Assembly: GCA_031427625.1 (NCBI GenBank)
Contig: JANPNV010000111.1
Span: forward strand, 62,001 to 126,000
From: JADKIH01 sp031427625
GTDB lineage: Bacteria > Bacteroidota > Bacteroidia > AKYH767-A > 2013-40CM-41-45
Length of the DNA stretch: 64,000 nucleotides
Direction: 5' to 3'
In this document: positions 38,910 to 48,445 of the stretch, piece after piece
Position numbering within the stretch: the first letter of the stretch is position 1
Layout of the letters: each line of letters starts with the position of its first letter
Notes under the pieces: generated by a model
Told to the model about the DNA's origin: nothing
Seen by the model: the letters and a program-made list of their open reading frames with translations, nothing else
Databases searched by the model: none
Translations under genes and position numbers: made by a program

Positions 38910-40331
38910 TTATTGAGAGTAGAAAAAATTTATTGCACTGCATGTCTTCAAATCGGAGGAGAGACGGAATAGCCGCTTGCTTTTTCCATCATTAAATTCG
39001 ATGGCGGCCGTATTTGGCGGACTCTTTCCCAGATTATTAGCAAACAGGACCACATAGTTATTTGTATTCGGTGATAGTTTCAACTCAATTGGTTTTTTCT
39101 GCTTCGTCACTCCGTAGTGGTCAAGGATCCAGGTTCCATTAAAAAATAATGACATGGTATCACCGTCGAAGTATGAATTATCGTAGACAAAAATCGTAAT
39201 ATCAGGAGAGTTAACTTCTATGCGTAAATCTGAAATTACTTTTCTTCCGGAAATATATTGTGGAATATTTTCCGGTGTCATTTCAATATCCGGTTTAACA
39301 ATCGGGATGGATTTTGAAATTAATGGAGTTGAATCAATTGTTGGAATATTAATTACAGGTTTAGGAGGGGGTGGAGGGGCGCCTTTTTTCCATTGGATGA
39401 TAGTCCGATCAAGACTGCCTGTGTAGACGATCTCATTGCTTAATCCAAAGCAGGATGATGTCACAGTTTTAGTATGAGAAAAAAGTTCTTGCAGGATAGA
39501 CCGATCCATAGGTTTCCAGATGCGAGCCCAGTTGCCTATATTTCCACTTATCATCAACTGGCCATCATCGGAAAAATTCATTGGTGATGGATTTCCTGCT
39601 TTGAGAAAAAAGACAGGATTCGGCACGACTTGGCCAAGTACATAATGCCAGAAGTAAATTGTTCCATCTTGGCTCCACGTAGTTAATAATGAATCACCCA
39701 CCAGTGATATCCGTTCAATTTTAGATGTTCCGGTCGAGAATTCCTGTCGTACCACATCAGTTCTTGTGTTAAGAATTTTTAAGGTATTCCCGGTAGAATA
39801 AATTAGGGAACTTCTGTCGTTCGTAATTACTGCATCAGAAATAGTATCGTTTTCTTCAAAAACCTCATTAACTGTTTGAGTGAGATCTGAACGGGTCTTA
39901 AAGAGTTTTTTATTTCCATTAAAATATATAAATCCATCAGCGATAGAGAAAAGGACAAAGCGAATACCTGAATAGTCGGGAGAAAAAATGGATTGAATTA
40001 TTTTATCTTTTTCAAAATCGAAAATTTTAATTTCACCATCGGGAGTTGCAGATATTAAGAGACGACCATTTGAATTGAATCGAAGTTGACTTACCTCAGC
40101 GCCATGCGCTATTATTGTTTTTTGTAATTCACCGGTAGTCAGATTATGAAAGTAAATAGATCCTTTGTTATCACCCGCAATTAAAAATCTTCCTGACGGA
40201 TCTTTTGTCATTACCGTAATTCCTCCTTCATGCTGAGAAAAAAAAGATACGGGTTGATAGTTCTGTGCAGAATTGTTTTTCGGCAGAAAAAATAGCAGAA
40301 AAATTATTGCAGTAATTTTAGCAGATGACAT
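38910..40331 (-). CDS. Exported WD40-repeat protein with C-terminal beta-sandwich
   Basis: A 473-residue protein with a signal peptide (MSSAKITAIIFLLFFLPKNNSAQ). About six WD40-like blades follow from ~30 to 310, such as VMTKDPSGRFLIAGDNKGSIYFHNL, VSQLRFNSNGRLLISATPDGEIKIFD and SSCFGLSNEIVYTGSLDRTIIQWKKG. Then come a proline-rich linker (PPPPPKPVINIP) and a C-terminal beta-sandwich (about 365-473) with DNSYFDGDTMSLFFNGTWIL and PPNTAAIEFNDGKSKRLFRLSSDLKTCSAI, a module I have seen in other exported proteins of this phylum. It lacks a T9SS tail and probably stays in the periplasm or outer membrane as a binding platform. A -7 box lies only four bases before its start. Confidence 0.82.
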   Translation of the reverse strand: MSSAKITAIIFLLFFLPKNNSAQNYQPVSFFSQHEGGITVMTKDPSGRFLIAGDNKGSIYFHNLTTGELQKTIIAHGAEVSQLRFNSNGRLLISATPDGEIKIFDFEKDKIIQSIFSPDYSGIRFVLFSIADGFIYFNGNKKLFKTRSDLTQTVNEVFEENDTISDAVITNDRSSLIYSTGNTLKILNTRTDVVRQEFSTGTSKIERISLVGDSLLTTWSQDGTIYFWHYVLGQVVPNPVFFLKAGNPSPMNFSDDGQLMISGNIGNWARIWKPMDRSILQELFSHTKTVTSSCFGLSNEIVYTGSLDRTIIQWKKGAPPPPPKPVINIPTIDSTPLISKSIPIVKPDIEMTPENIPQYISGRKVISDLRIEVNSPDITIFVYDNSYFDGDTMSLFFNGTWILDHYGVTKQKKPIELKLSPNTNNYVVLFANNLGKSPPNTAAIEFNDGKSKRLFRLSSDLKTCSAINFFYSQ

Positions 40332-40335
40332 TCTG

Positions 40336-40343
40336 CAAAATTA
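40336..40343 (-). promoter_or_regulatory. -7 box abutting the WD40 gene start
   Basis: The minus strand reads TAATTTTG (TAnnTTTG) and ends four bases before the ATG at 40331, predicting a leaderless mRNA. Confidence 0.5.
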
Positions 40344-40426
40344 GCTATGAAATGAGTGATAATACCGGTAATTTTTATTACTTATGAAAAAAAGTTGTTA
40401 CTATTTTATTAATAAAAGTATATCGC

Positions 40427-40816
40427 TTAATGTTTTGGAGTTAGAGAAAAACCATTTCCTATATAGTATCCTAAAAACGCAAGTAAAACACCGGCAATGT
40501 TACTGCTTAATAAATATATTACTGCCATTGCCGCCTGACCATTTCGGAAAAGACTGAAACCTTCCAATGCTAAGCTGGAGAAGGTTGTAAATCCACCAAG
40601 CAGCCCGACAAATATGAAGAGTTTGGCCTCAGGAGAAACACTGTGACTGGAAGAATAACCGGCTGCGAATCCTATAAGTAACGATCCTGTAAGGTTAATG
40701 GCAAATGTGCCCCATGGAAATGTCAGTCGGTCGAACCGACCTTCGATTAATAATGCAAGAGCGAATCTAAGCAATGTCCCTATTGCTCCGCCTATGGCAA
40801 GAAATAAGTAACTCAT
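40427..40816 (-). CDS. crcB: Fluoride channel CrcB/FluC
   Basis: A 129-residue four-helix membrane protein, the full length for the dual-topology fluoride channel that lets toxic fluoride leave the cell. It has AIGGAIGTLLRFAL at the N-terminus, PWGTFAINLTGSLLIGF with the conserved Asn, and FVGLLGGFTTFSSLALE with the TTFS motif that lines the pore. I looked for a fluoride riboswitch in the short upstream region and found none. It is the only copy in the window, so it should work as a homodimer. It sits between a WD40 protein and DUF3078. Confidence 0.93.
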   Translation of the reverse strand: MSYLFLAIGGAIGTLLRFALALLIEGRFDRLTFPWGTFAINLTGSLLIGFAAGYSSSHSVSPEAKLFIFVGLLGGFTTFSSLALEGFSLFRNGQAAMAVIYLLSSNIAGVLLAFLGYYIGNGFSLTPKH

Positions 40817-40854
40817 TTCTGAAGATTCATATCCTATATTAAAGTAAGATTAGG

Positions 40855-41706
40855 TTAAAACTTTAGACCAAGTCCGATTCCAAGCATTTCTTTGAATTGA
40901 GTCTTCTCAATAATATTTGCATCATAGATAAGCTGTGTATTTATTGAAGCAGTCAGGTAGGAATTTATTTTCATAAGTAATGCAGCATCCCAGTTTACAT
41001 CGATTTTCTTTGCATTGTCTTTATCCTTATCTGTGTAGTTGTTGAACAATTCAAGTTTCGTCGATAGAGTTACATTTTCCATAATATCTTTCTTGAATTT
41101 CATATTCAGGTAAGCTCCGAATTCTGAACGAACTGTTTTGCCGGGATCAACACCGTATGCGCCAAATGCAGATAGCAATTTGTCATTTACGATTGTAAAT
41201 TTACCAGTAGCGGGTGATATGAATACTTCAAAATAGTCGACTGGCTTATAGGTAAATCCTGCAGCCACAGTAATGTATCCAGGAGAAAGAAAATTACTTA
41301 TAGCTGTTGAGTCATCTGGGTAATTGTAACCGGGCGCAAACTGACTTTTAAAATTTACCAGAAAGCTATACAGCCAGTGCTCACTTATTTTATGTCCGTA
41401 TTTTGAATTAAGCTCGATCCTGTCATCACTTTTTTTAACACTTTCAGAACCCGATTTTAACAGTGCATATGATAAATCAAGACTGTTGGCCCATTCTGTT
41501 TTGTCTTTCGCATAATTTGCAAACACATTGAAATTACCGGCAAAGGAAAGTGAGTTTTCACCACCTTGTGCCCATCTGGAAAGGTTCGCTTGAGTAAAAT
41601 TAATTCCAAAAAAACCACCTTTTTTCCAGGAAGTGTCAGCGGGAACCTGAGCGAAACTGATAAATGAGGCAAATAGTAATGTTAGAATTAGAAATGAACT
41701 TCTCAT
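40855..41706 (-). CDS. DUF3078 outer-membrane-associated protein
   Basis: A 283-residue exported protein: signal peptide (MRSSFLILTLLFASFISFAQ), then WKKGGFFGINFTQANLSRWAQGGENSLSFAGNFNVFANY, the recognisable start of DUF3078. Amphipathic strands with aromatic ends follow throughout and it closes on ...KEMLGIGLGLKF with a terminal Phe, so it is probably an outer-membrane beta-barrel. No biochemical role is known for the family. It starts at ATG 41706; the 290-base region to the divergent ABC-F gene shows no clear -7 box on either strand and no other feature I can support. Confidence 0.82.
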   Translation of the reverse strand: MRSSFLILTLLFASFISFAQVPADTSWKKGGFFGINFTQANLSRWAQGGENSLSFAGNFNVFANYAKDKTEWANSLDLSYALLKSGSESVKKSDDRIELNSKYGHKISEHWLYSFLVNFKSQFAPGYNYPDDSTAISNFLSPGYITVAAGFTYKPVDYFEVFISPATGKFTIVNDKLLSAFGAYGVDPGKTVRSEFGAYLNMKFKKDIMENVTLSTKLELFNNYTDKDKDNAKKIDVNWDAALLMKINSYLTASINTQLIYDANIIEKTQFKEMLGIGLGLKF

Positions 41707-41996
41707 AATTGATGTTAGATTTTATTGATATTAATAAATGATTCGTCGTGAAAAACATGCTAATATTTGAAAAATAAGCGATTGACTTGTTTATAAGGAC
41801 GGCAAAATAACTTAAAATTTATTAAATATGCAAAAAACAGCTGATTGTTTAAAAGTCAGTCTATTAAGCATTTGCATGAGTTATTGAAATAATCTTATCA
41901 GATATTCTCAAACAATTTTTGATGACATGATGCAATTGTTGACTTTTGCAGAATTGGCAATTTCCTTAAATATCTTCGGATAAATTAAAACAACAT

Positions 41997-43925
41997 ATGT
42001 TAACAGTAAATAGCGTCTCTTTCGAATTTGGAGGGAGGTACCTTTATAAGAATGCTACCTGGCAGATCAATCCGGGTGAGAAGATCGGTCTGGTTGGATT
42101 GAATGGAACAGGTAAATCAACCCTGTTGAGAATTATTAACGGAGAATTCCAGATAGAAAGCGGCGAGATCAGCAAGATTAAAAATCTTTCGATAGGGTTT
42201 TTGAATCAAGATCTTCTTAGTTATAGCAGTGATGAATCAATTTTAGATGTTGCCATGCAGGCATTTTCTGAAACATTAAAGCTCGAGAACGACATTCATA
42301 TTTTGCTGGAAAAAATGGAGCATGATCACAGTGATGAGATCATGCACGAACTTCATGATAAACAAATTCTGTTCGAAGCAGCAGACGGATATAATTTACG
42401 GCCTAAGGCAGAATCTTTACTAGAGGGACTTGGTTTTAGCACAGAAGACCTCAGTAAACCTCTGGATCAATTTTCAGGCGGATGGAGGATGAGGGTGATG
42501 CTTGCCAAGATGATGCTGCAAAATCCAGATCTCCTTCTGCTCGATGAGCCAACCAATCACCTGGATCTTCCTTCGATAAAATGGATAGAGAGTTATTTGA
42601 AAGATTATCGCGGTACAGTGGTAATAGTATCGCATGACAGATATTTCCTTGATAACGTAGTGACAAAGACTGCTGAGATTGCCAATCAGAAAATCACTGT
42701 TTATAGCGGTAATTATACTTTCTACCTGCAGGAAAAATCGGGGAGGGAAGATCTTCAGCGTTCTCAGTTCAAGAATCAGCAGAAATATATAAAAGAGCAA
42801 GAGAAACTAATTGATAGATTTCGTGCAAAAGCATCGAAGGCTACAATGGCTCAGTCCAGAATAAAAGCGCTGGACAGACTCGATAAAATTGAAGATGTAG
42901 AAGGCGGCACACCAGAGATAAATATCAGATTTCATATAGATAAACAACCAGGCAAATTAATATCTGACCTTCATATTAAGAACAAGAGTTATGGAGAGTT
43001 AAACATTCTGAAAAATACTGAATCAAAAATTGTTCGTGGTGATAAAATTGCACTTATAGGTGCCAATGGCCGGGGTAAATCAACCTTGTTGAGAATGATT
43101 CATGGTTCGGAACCATTCGAAGGCAAAAGCGACATAACACATAATGTGATAACTTCTTTTTATGCTCAGCATCAGCTCGAGGCTCTTGGATTGAATAATG
43201 ATATTCTGACCGAGTTGGCAAATTTTGCACCTGATAAGAAAGAAGTAGAGTTACGTTCGATTCTTGGTGCTTTTCTTTTTTCTGGTGATGATGTCTTTAA
43301 GAAAATCAAAGTCCTTTCAGGAGGAGAAAAATCGCGAGTAGCACTTGCGAAAACGATGCTCAGCAAAGCCAACTTTCTTATTCTCGATGAGCCAACAAAT
43401 CACCTCGACATGCAGTCTGTGGGAATATTAATTAAAGTGTTGCAGGAGTATGAAGGAACATTTATAATCGTATCGCACGATCGGTATTTCCTTGCGCAGG
43501 TGGCAAACAAAATCTGGTGGTTAGAAAATCATCATGTAAAAGAATACGGCGGACCTTATGATGAATATGAATATTCGCAGGAGAAAAAAATGAATATTTT
43601 AAAAGCAGAACAAAAGGATCAGCAAAAAAAAGAAAAGCAGAAGAAGGTAGAAAGCAAGAAAGTGGCTGCTGAAAATAATAACAACGACGAAGAAAAGAAG
43701 CGTAAAAAGAAGTTGTCAGGAAGAATGGAAGTTCTGGAAAAAGAACTCTCAAAAGCGAAGCAACAGAAAGAGGTATTGGAAAAACATTTGTCAAATCCAG
43801 GTATCTATTCCGATCCTGAAAAATTTAAAACCGCACTCGACGAATTCAATACGCATGAGTCCAGATTTAAAGTTCTGACTAAGGAATGGGAAGAGGTTTT
43901 TGAGGAATTATCAGCAATTGAGTGA
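41997..43925 (+). CDS. ABC-F family ATPase (Uup/YheS/YdiF-like)
   Basis: A 642-residue soluble protein with two ABC domains and no membrane part, a ribosome-acting ABC-F. Domain 1 has Walker A GLNGTGKST, signature FSGGWRMR and Walker B LLLLDEPTNHLD; domain 2 has GANGRGKST, LSGGEKSR and LILDEPTNHLD. The inter-domain linker (KFLIDRFRAKASKATMAQSRIKALDRLDKIE region) is the ABC-F 'P-site tRNA interaction motif' segment. A Lys/Glu-rich tail (from about 540) ends in a coiled coil, MEVLEKELSKAKQQKEVLEKHL, as in Uup and YheS. It likely frees or protects stalled ribosomes. Which ABC-F subgroup it belongs to, and whether it gives antibiotic resistance, cannot be settled by eye. It starts at ATG 41997. 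Confidence 0.92.
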   Translation: MLTVNSVSFEFGGRYLYKNATWQINPGEKIGLVGLNGTGKSTLLRIINGEFQIESGEISKIKNLSIGFLNQDLLSYSSDESILDVAMQAFSETLKLENDIHILLEKMEHDHSDEIMHELHDKQILFEAADGYNLRPKAESLLEGLGFSTEDLSKPLDQFSGGWRMRVMLAKMMLQNPDLLLLDEPTNHLDLPSIKWIESYLKDYRGTVVIVSHDRYFLDNVVTKTAEIANQKITVYSGNYTFYLQEKSGREDLQRSQFKNQQKYIKEQEKLIDRFRAKASKATMAQSRIKALDRLDKIEDVEGGTPEINIRFHIDKQPGKLISDLHIKNKSYGELNILKNTESKIVRGDKIALIGANGRGKSTLLRMIHGSEPFEGKSDITHNVITSFYAQHQLEALGLNNDILTELANFAPDKKEVELRSILGAFLFSGDDVFKKIKVLSGGEKSRVALAKTMLSKANFLILDEPTNHLDMQSVGILIKVLQEYEGTFIIVSHDRYFLAQVANKIWWLENHHVKEYGGPYDEYEYSQEKKMNILKAEQKDQQKKEKQKKVESKKVAAENNNNDEEKKRKKKLSGRMEVLEKELSKAKQQKEVLEKHLSNPGIYSDPEKFKTALDEFNTHESRFKVLTKEWEEVFEELSAIE

Positions 43926-44077
43926 AGTGACCCTCTCTCAGCGAGTTAGGCTTAATTTCTTTGTTTTATCCGTTTTTTTCAGCAATTACCTTCTGAATCT
44001 AACAGACGTTTTGTGATTATTTACGGTACGGAATGTGGCATTCGTCAAAATAATATCAGATAATTTAGAAGCTTTGA

Positions 44078-44085
44078 TATATTTG
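44078..44085 (+). promoter_or_regulatory. Bacteroidota -7 box for apaG
   Basis: TATATTTG (TAnnTTTG) lies 23 bases before the apaG ATG at 44109. The 183-base gap after the ABC-F gene holds nothing else identified. Confidence 0.5.
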
Positions 44086-44108
44086 ATAGACGATAACAAA
44101 AGAAATAT

Positions 44109-44495
44109 ATGATCACACAAGTCACATCAGGAATCAAAGTCAGCGTAGAGGTGTTTTACCGTCCGGATCAGAGTAATATCCAACTTAACCAACACATTTT
44201 TGCTTATCGCATTACGATTACCAACAACAGCGACTATTCAATTCGATTAACTCGTCGTCACTGGTTTATTGTCGATTCAAATGCATCTAACAGAGAAGTA
44301 GAAGGAGAAGGGGTAGTAGGAGAGCAGCCAATCATTGGTACAGGTGAAAGCTATCAGTATATTTCAGGTTGCAACCTGGATTCTGAAATAGGAAAAATGT
44401 ATGGTACCTATCTGATGGAAAAACTTATTGATAAAAAACAATTTTACGTACGTATTCCTGAATTTCAGATGGTCGTGCCGTATAAGCTCAATTAG
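44109..44495 (+). CDS. apaG: ApaG protein
   Basis: A 128-residue protein made of one ApaG beta-sandwich domain (about 1-125). Family marks are VSVEVFYRPDQSNIQLNQHIFAYRITITNNSDYSIRLTRRHWFIVDSN in the first half, then VEGEGVVGEQPIIGTGESYQYISGC and the closing FYVRIPEFQMVVPYKLN. ApaG is linked to divalent-cation or diadenosine-polyphosphate phenotypes in proteobacteria, with no firm enzymatic function. Here it is a single-gene unit with its own promoter and a strong terminator. Confidence 0.93.
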   Translation: MITQVTSGIKVSVEVFYRPDQSNIQLNQHIFAYRITITNNSDYSIRLTRRHWFIVDSNASNREVEGEGVVGEQPIIGTGESYQYISGCNLDSEIGKMYGTYLMEKLIDKKQFYVRIPEFQMVVPYKLN

Positions 44496-44520
44496 AAAAC
44501 AATTTTTATTATGAACATAT

Positions 44521-44552
44521 AAGTCATCTGCATAAACAGATGACTTTTTTTT
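44521..44552 (+). terminator. Rho-independent terminator after apaG
   Basis: A ten-base perfect stem AAGTCATCTG/CAGATGACTT around a six-base loop, followed by eight Ts, 25 bases after the apaG stop. Confidence 0.88.
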
Positions 44553-44694
44553 GATTCCTATGTTAATAAATTTGGTGTATTGGATGACTTTTTTTATGTT
44601 CAACTAAAACAATTTGTTCATCTTTAGAAAGTCTATTTAGCATTTTCATTAAACCATCGATCCTACCGGAAGTCAACCGCCCTATATTATACCT

Positions 44695-46386
44695 ATGAAC
44701 AGTCGAGAATTACTTTCACCAAACAAGGCTCATCGGCAAAATTTTGATAATGTTGCCCGCACATCTTCAGGACTCACTCCTTATTCTGGTACCTGGACAA
44801 TCTCAGAAGTAAAACATTTGCTTAAACGTACAATGTTTGGTTCGAAAAAAGACGATATCAATTATTTTCTCGGGCTTGGTATGAGTGATTCAATAGACAC
44901 ACTACTGGAGATAATCAATCACCCAGCATATACCCCTCCATCACCGCCACTAAATAATTACAACAATGTTATTGTAGATCCGCAATGTGCGGCAGGAATG
45001 CCTTGGCCCGGAACACCCGACACCAATATAGTCGGTACTTATACGTATACCTCAAGGAAAAAAAGTATGAAGTCGTGGTGGATTTCTCAAATGTTGAACC
45101 AGCCGAGAAGTCTGCGCGAAAAAATGGTATTATTCTGGAGTAATCACTTCGTCATTGAATTAGATACTGTTCAGGTTGGTACCTATGTTTATAAATACAA
45201 TGCCCTCTTACGAGAATATGCTTTGGGTAATTTCATGGGGTTTACAAAGCAGATTACATTAAACAGTGGAATGCTTAGGTATCTGAATGGCGATCAGAAT
45301 ACGGCTTCAGCACCGAATGAAAATTATGGCAGAGAATTGCAGGAGTTATTTACCATTGGTAAAGACAGTCTCGGAATGCCTCAATATACTGAAGACGATG
45401 TAAAAGAAGCTGCTCGTACTTTGTCGGGATGGAGAAATGATTTACTTGCAAACGGTACGTCAGCCAATGGATATAACTCTTATTTTGTAGCGAGCCGACA
45501 TGATACAGGCAACAAGATCTTCTCATCGTGGTATAACAATACAGTAATAACCGGGCAGATCGGTACAGCAGGCGCTAATGAAGTGGACGACCTGATGAAT
45601 ATGATCTTTATCCGCAATGAAGTATCTGAATTCATTTGCAGGAAACTATACCGATGGTTCGTTTACTATGAAATTGACTCTTCCACAGAGGCCAATGTCA
45701 TTCAGCCACTCGCTGCTATTTTCAGATCAAATAATTATGACATAGTTCCGGTTTTATCTGCTCTCTTCAAGAGTGAACATTTTTTTGATGTGCTGAACCG
45801 GGCATGCCTGATTAAATCGCCGATTGATTTTGCTGTTTCCTTAAGTCGGGAATTCGAAATAATTTTTCCCGATGCTACAGATATTACAGCTCAATATTCC
45901 ACCTGGGATAAATTGCGATCTATGGCATCCAGTGCATTAATGGACGTCGGTGATCCTCCCAATGTAGCCGGATGGCAAGCTTACTATCAAGAACCCGGCT
46001 TTCATGAAATGTGGATTAATTCAGATTCACTTCCGAAGCGAAACCAATTTAGTGACAGAATGAGTAGTAACGGTTACACTTATTTCGGACAGACGATAGC
46101 AATTGATGTTATTGCCATTACTTCCGGAATGACTAATCCTTCAGACCCAATTGCATTGATTGACGAAGTACTTTCGCTCCATTATGCGATTGATGCAACT
46201 TCTGGTTTGAAAGCATATTTGTTGTCTATTCTCCTTTCAGGTCAGACGCAGAATTATTATTGGACAACAGCGTGGACTGATTACACCGGCTCTCCAACAA
46301 ACACTTCCTATTTGAATATAGTGAAAACGCGGTTGCAGTCATTTTACAAATACATCATGGATCTTTCCGAATACCAATTATCATAA
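44695..46386 (+). CDS. DUF1800 domain protein
   Basis: A 563-residue protein matching the DUF1800 family across almost its whole length. It has TWTISEVKHLLKRTMFGSKKDDINYFLGLGM near the N-terminus, WWISQMLNQPRSLREKMVLFWSNHFV in the middle, YGRELQELFTIGKDSLGMPQYTEDDVKEAARTLSGW as the best conserved part, and PPNVAGWQAYY near the end. The family's function is unknown. It is nearly always followed by a DUF1501 gene, as here (eight bases later). I see no classic signal peptide at its start, so its export route is unclear, whereas its partner has one. The pair is common in environmental Bacteroidota and Planctomycetota. Confidence 0.87.
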   Translation: MNSRELLSPNKAHRQNFDNVARTSSGLTPYSGTWTISEVKHLLKRTMFGSKKDDINYFLGLGMSDSIDTLLEIINHPAYTPPSPPLNNYNNVIVDPQCAAGMPWPGTPDTNIVGTYTYTSRKKSMKSWWISQMLNQPRSLREKMVLFWSNHFVIELDTVQVGTYVYKYNALLREYALGNFMGFTKQITLNSGMLRYLNGDQNTASAPNENYGRELQELFTIGKDSLGMPQYTEDDVKEAARTLSGWRNDLLANGTSANGYNSYFVASRHDTGNKIFSSWYNNTVITGQIGTAGANEVDDLMNMIFIRNEVSEFICRKLYRWFVYYEIDSSTEANVIQPLAAIFRSNNYDIVPVLSALFKSEHFFDVLNRACLIKSPIDFAVSLSREFEIIFPDATDITAQYSTWDKLRSMASSALMDVGDPPNVAGWQAYYQEPGFHEMWINSDSLPKRNQFSDRMSSNGYTYFGQTIAIDVIAITSGMTNPSDPIALIDEVLSLHYAIDATSGLKAYLLSILLSGQTQNYYWTTAWTDYTGSPTNTSYLNIVKTRLQSFYKYIMDLSEYQLS

Positions 46387-46394
46387 ATCGCCCT

Positions 46395-47981
46395 ATGAAA
46401 AGAAGAGATTTTTTCCGAACCACCATTCCAGCTACACTTCTGCCTTCATTATTAAGTGGGTTTTCTGTCAGAGCATTTGCAGGATCACCGTTGATGCAGG
46501 CACTGACATCGGCTACACTAAATGATCATGCACTTGTACTTATACAATTGAATGGTGGTAACGACGGATTGAACACAGTCATTCCACTAGATCAATATGC
46601 AAATCTTGCCAGTGCGAGATCGAACATATTAATTCCTGATACACAAGTGCTACCTTTAAACGGATATGCTGATACGGGATTACATCCTGCAATGACTGGC
46701 ATGCAGCAATTATTTAACAACGGACGATTAAATATATTACAAGGGGTAGGTTATCCTTCTCCCAATTTTTCACATTTCAGAGCGACTGATATATGGCTAA
46801 CAGGATCTGATTCAAATCAGGTTTTAAATTCCGGATGGGTCGGCAGATACCTGAATTATGATTATGCGAATTACCCCACCGGTTATCCGAACGCTACGAT
46901 GCCTGATCCGCTTGCTATACAAATTGGTTCAACAGTTTCATTGGCATTGCAAGGACCTACTACAAGTATGGGCATGGCAATTTCAGATCCTACAAGTTTT
47001 TATAATTTGATTAATGGTGTTCTGGATCCTGCACCGAATACAAATGCAGGCAAAGAACTGACGTATATACGACAGGTAGCACAGCAGTCCACACAATATT
47101 CATCAGTCATACTCTCGGCTGCAAATACTATTACACAACAATCTTCTGCCTATCCAGTTACCGGAACAAACTCTTTAGCTGATCAGTTAAAAATTGTGGC
47201 TCGTCTTATAGCTGGAGGTTTAAAAACAAAAATTTATATGGTAAGTCTGGGTGGATTCGATACACATTCGGCACAGATTTCAGGGTCGACCACAACAGGA
47301 AGTCATGCAGATTTGCTCACAAAATTATCGGAAGCGATTTCGGCCTTTATGACTGATGTTACTTTTCTGAATATTGAAGATCGTGTACTTGGTATGACAT
47401 TCTCAGAATTCGGCAGAAGGATTAAATCAAATGCAAGTGATGGAACCGATCATGGAGCAGCTGCGCCGTTATTTGTTTTCGGTAAAGATGTACAGAGTGG
47501 AATATTAGGTTCGAATCCTGTTATTGGTCCCGCAGTATCAAGCAATGATAATATTCCGATGCAATATGATTTCCGTTCTGTTTATGCATCGGTATTACAG
47601 GACTGGTTCTGTGTTCCATCATCGGATCTCAGTAATATTCTTCTCCAGAACTTCCAGACTTTACCAGTTATTCAAAGCACCGCTTGTAGTTCTATAGGAA
47701 TTCATGATCTCAACCAGAATGCCGGACTTAACCTGATTAAAAACTATCCTAATCCATTTACAGAAAGTACTTATATCGATTTTACAACTAGCGGCGGACA
47801 CACTCTTGTTCAGGTTTTTGATAATGAAGGCAGACTTATAAAAACACTTGCTGATTCAGAATATCCTGCCGGCACTTACAAAATATGGTTTGAAAATGAA
47901 AATTACGGATCAGGTGTTTATTATGCCCGACTACAGAACGGAGCTGTGCAGCAGGTAAGGAATATGGTTATTGCCAGATAA
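46395..47981 (+). CDS. DUF1501 protein with twin-arginine start and T9SS sorting domain
   Basis: A 528-residue protein. The N-terminus (MKRRDFFRTTIPATLLPSLL) has the RRxFF twin-arginine pattern, implying export folded by Tat, then a hydrophobic stretch ending in RAFAGS. The DUF1501 core has HALVLIQLNGGNDGLNTVIP, SGWVGRYLNYDYAN, MVSLGGFDTHSAQ and MTFSEFGRRIKSNASDGTDHGAAAPLFVFG, which resemble sulfatase/alkaline phosphatase metal-binding regions (DUF1501 is in that clan). The last ~80 residues, NYPNPFTESTYIDF, QVFDNEGRLIKT, SGVYYARLQNGAVQQVRNMVIA, form a T9SS type A sorting domain. It is the second gene of the DUF1800/DUF1501 operon. A Tat start together with a T9SS tail suggests a folded, cofactor-bearing surface enzyme. 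Confidence 0.88.
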   Translation: MKRRDFFRTTIPATLLPSLLSGFSVRAFAGSPLMQALTSATLNDHALVLIQLNGGNDGLNTVIPLDQYANLASARSNILIPDTQVLPLNGYADTGLHPAMTGMQQLFNNGRLNILQGVGYPSPNFSHFRATDIWLTGSDSNQVLNSGWVGRYLNYDYANYPTGYPNATMPDPLAIQIGSTVSLALQGPTTSMGMAISDPTSFYNLINGVLDPAPNTNAGKELTYIRQVAQQSTQYSSVILSAANTITQQSSAYPVTGTNSLADQLKIVARLIAGGLKTKIYMVSLGGFDTHSAQISGSTTTGSHADLLTKLSEAISAFMTDVTFLNIEDRVLGMTFSEFGRRIKSNASDGTDHGAAAPLFVFGKDVQSGILGSNPVIGPAVSSNDNIPMQYDFRSVYASVLQDWFCVPSSDLSNILLQNFQTLPVIQSTACSSIGIHDLNQNAGLNLIKNYPNPFTESTYIDFTTSGGHTLVQVFDNEGRLIKTLADSEYPAGTYKIWFENENYGSGVYYARLQNGAVQQVRNMVIAR

Positions 47982-47983
47982 TA

Positions 47984-48226
47984 TTATTCTTCAGACTCTT
48001 TCTTTTTATTTCCGCTTGTAAAAAAAGCAATCGCTGAATATACTACTGCAATAATTATTACATTGAATATAAAGTTCATTAATGTATCGCTAACAGAATG
48101 AGAACGACTGTCGATATCGAAGAATTTATATATCAAATATGCAACAGCGGATAAAAAAATTAGCCATCCAATAAACTTTGCAGGAGTATAAAATACACCT
48201 TTTCGATTGAACCATTTAATATTCAT
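47984..48226 (-). CDS. Small two-helix membrane protein, unknown function
   Basis: An 80-residue protein with two hydrophobic helices (about 17-34 and 49-68) and a charged tail KKKESEE. It starts at ATG 48226 after a possible A-rich leader. No family is recognised. It lies convergent to the DUF1501 gene with only two bases between stops. The codon use and topology look like a real small membrane protein rather than a shadow, since nothing else is coded here. Confidence 0.6.
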   Translation of the reverse strand: MNIKWFNRKGVFYTPAKFIGWLIFLSAVAYLIYKFFDIDSRSHSVSDTLMNFIFNVIIIAVVYSAIAFFTSGNKKKESEE

Positions 48227-48445
48227 TTTTTTAGTTTTAGAATCGTTTAATAATTTAGTCAGAATAAATATTATTCCTAAAGTTATCTTTTATTATAGTA
48301 AAATTCAATAAATATATTTGATTTATGCATTTTTGTTACAATGCAATGATTTATACTTTATTCTCACATTAATCTTTCCTGATAAATCACGATTTGTTGT
48401 TAAGTACTCTTTAGAATTATCAGTTTCATATCGCACTCTTTCTAT

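Noticed and set aside
40817..40854. Fluoride riboswitch upstream of crcB
   Set aside because: The gap to the DUF3078 gene is only 38 bases and shows no pseudoknot-forming conserved segments.
41707..41996. Regulatory RNA in the 290-base gap between DUF3078 and the ABC-F gene
   Set aside because: A/T-rich sequence with only partial -7 matches and no stable hairpin; nothing supportable.
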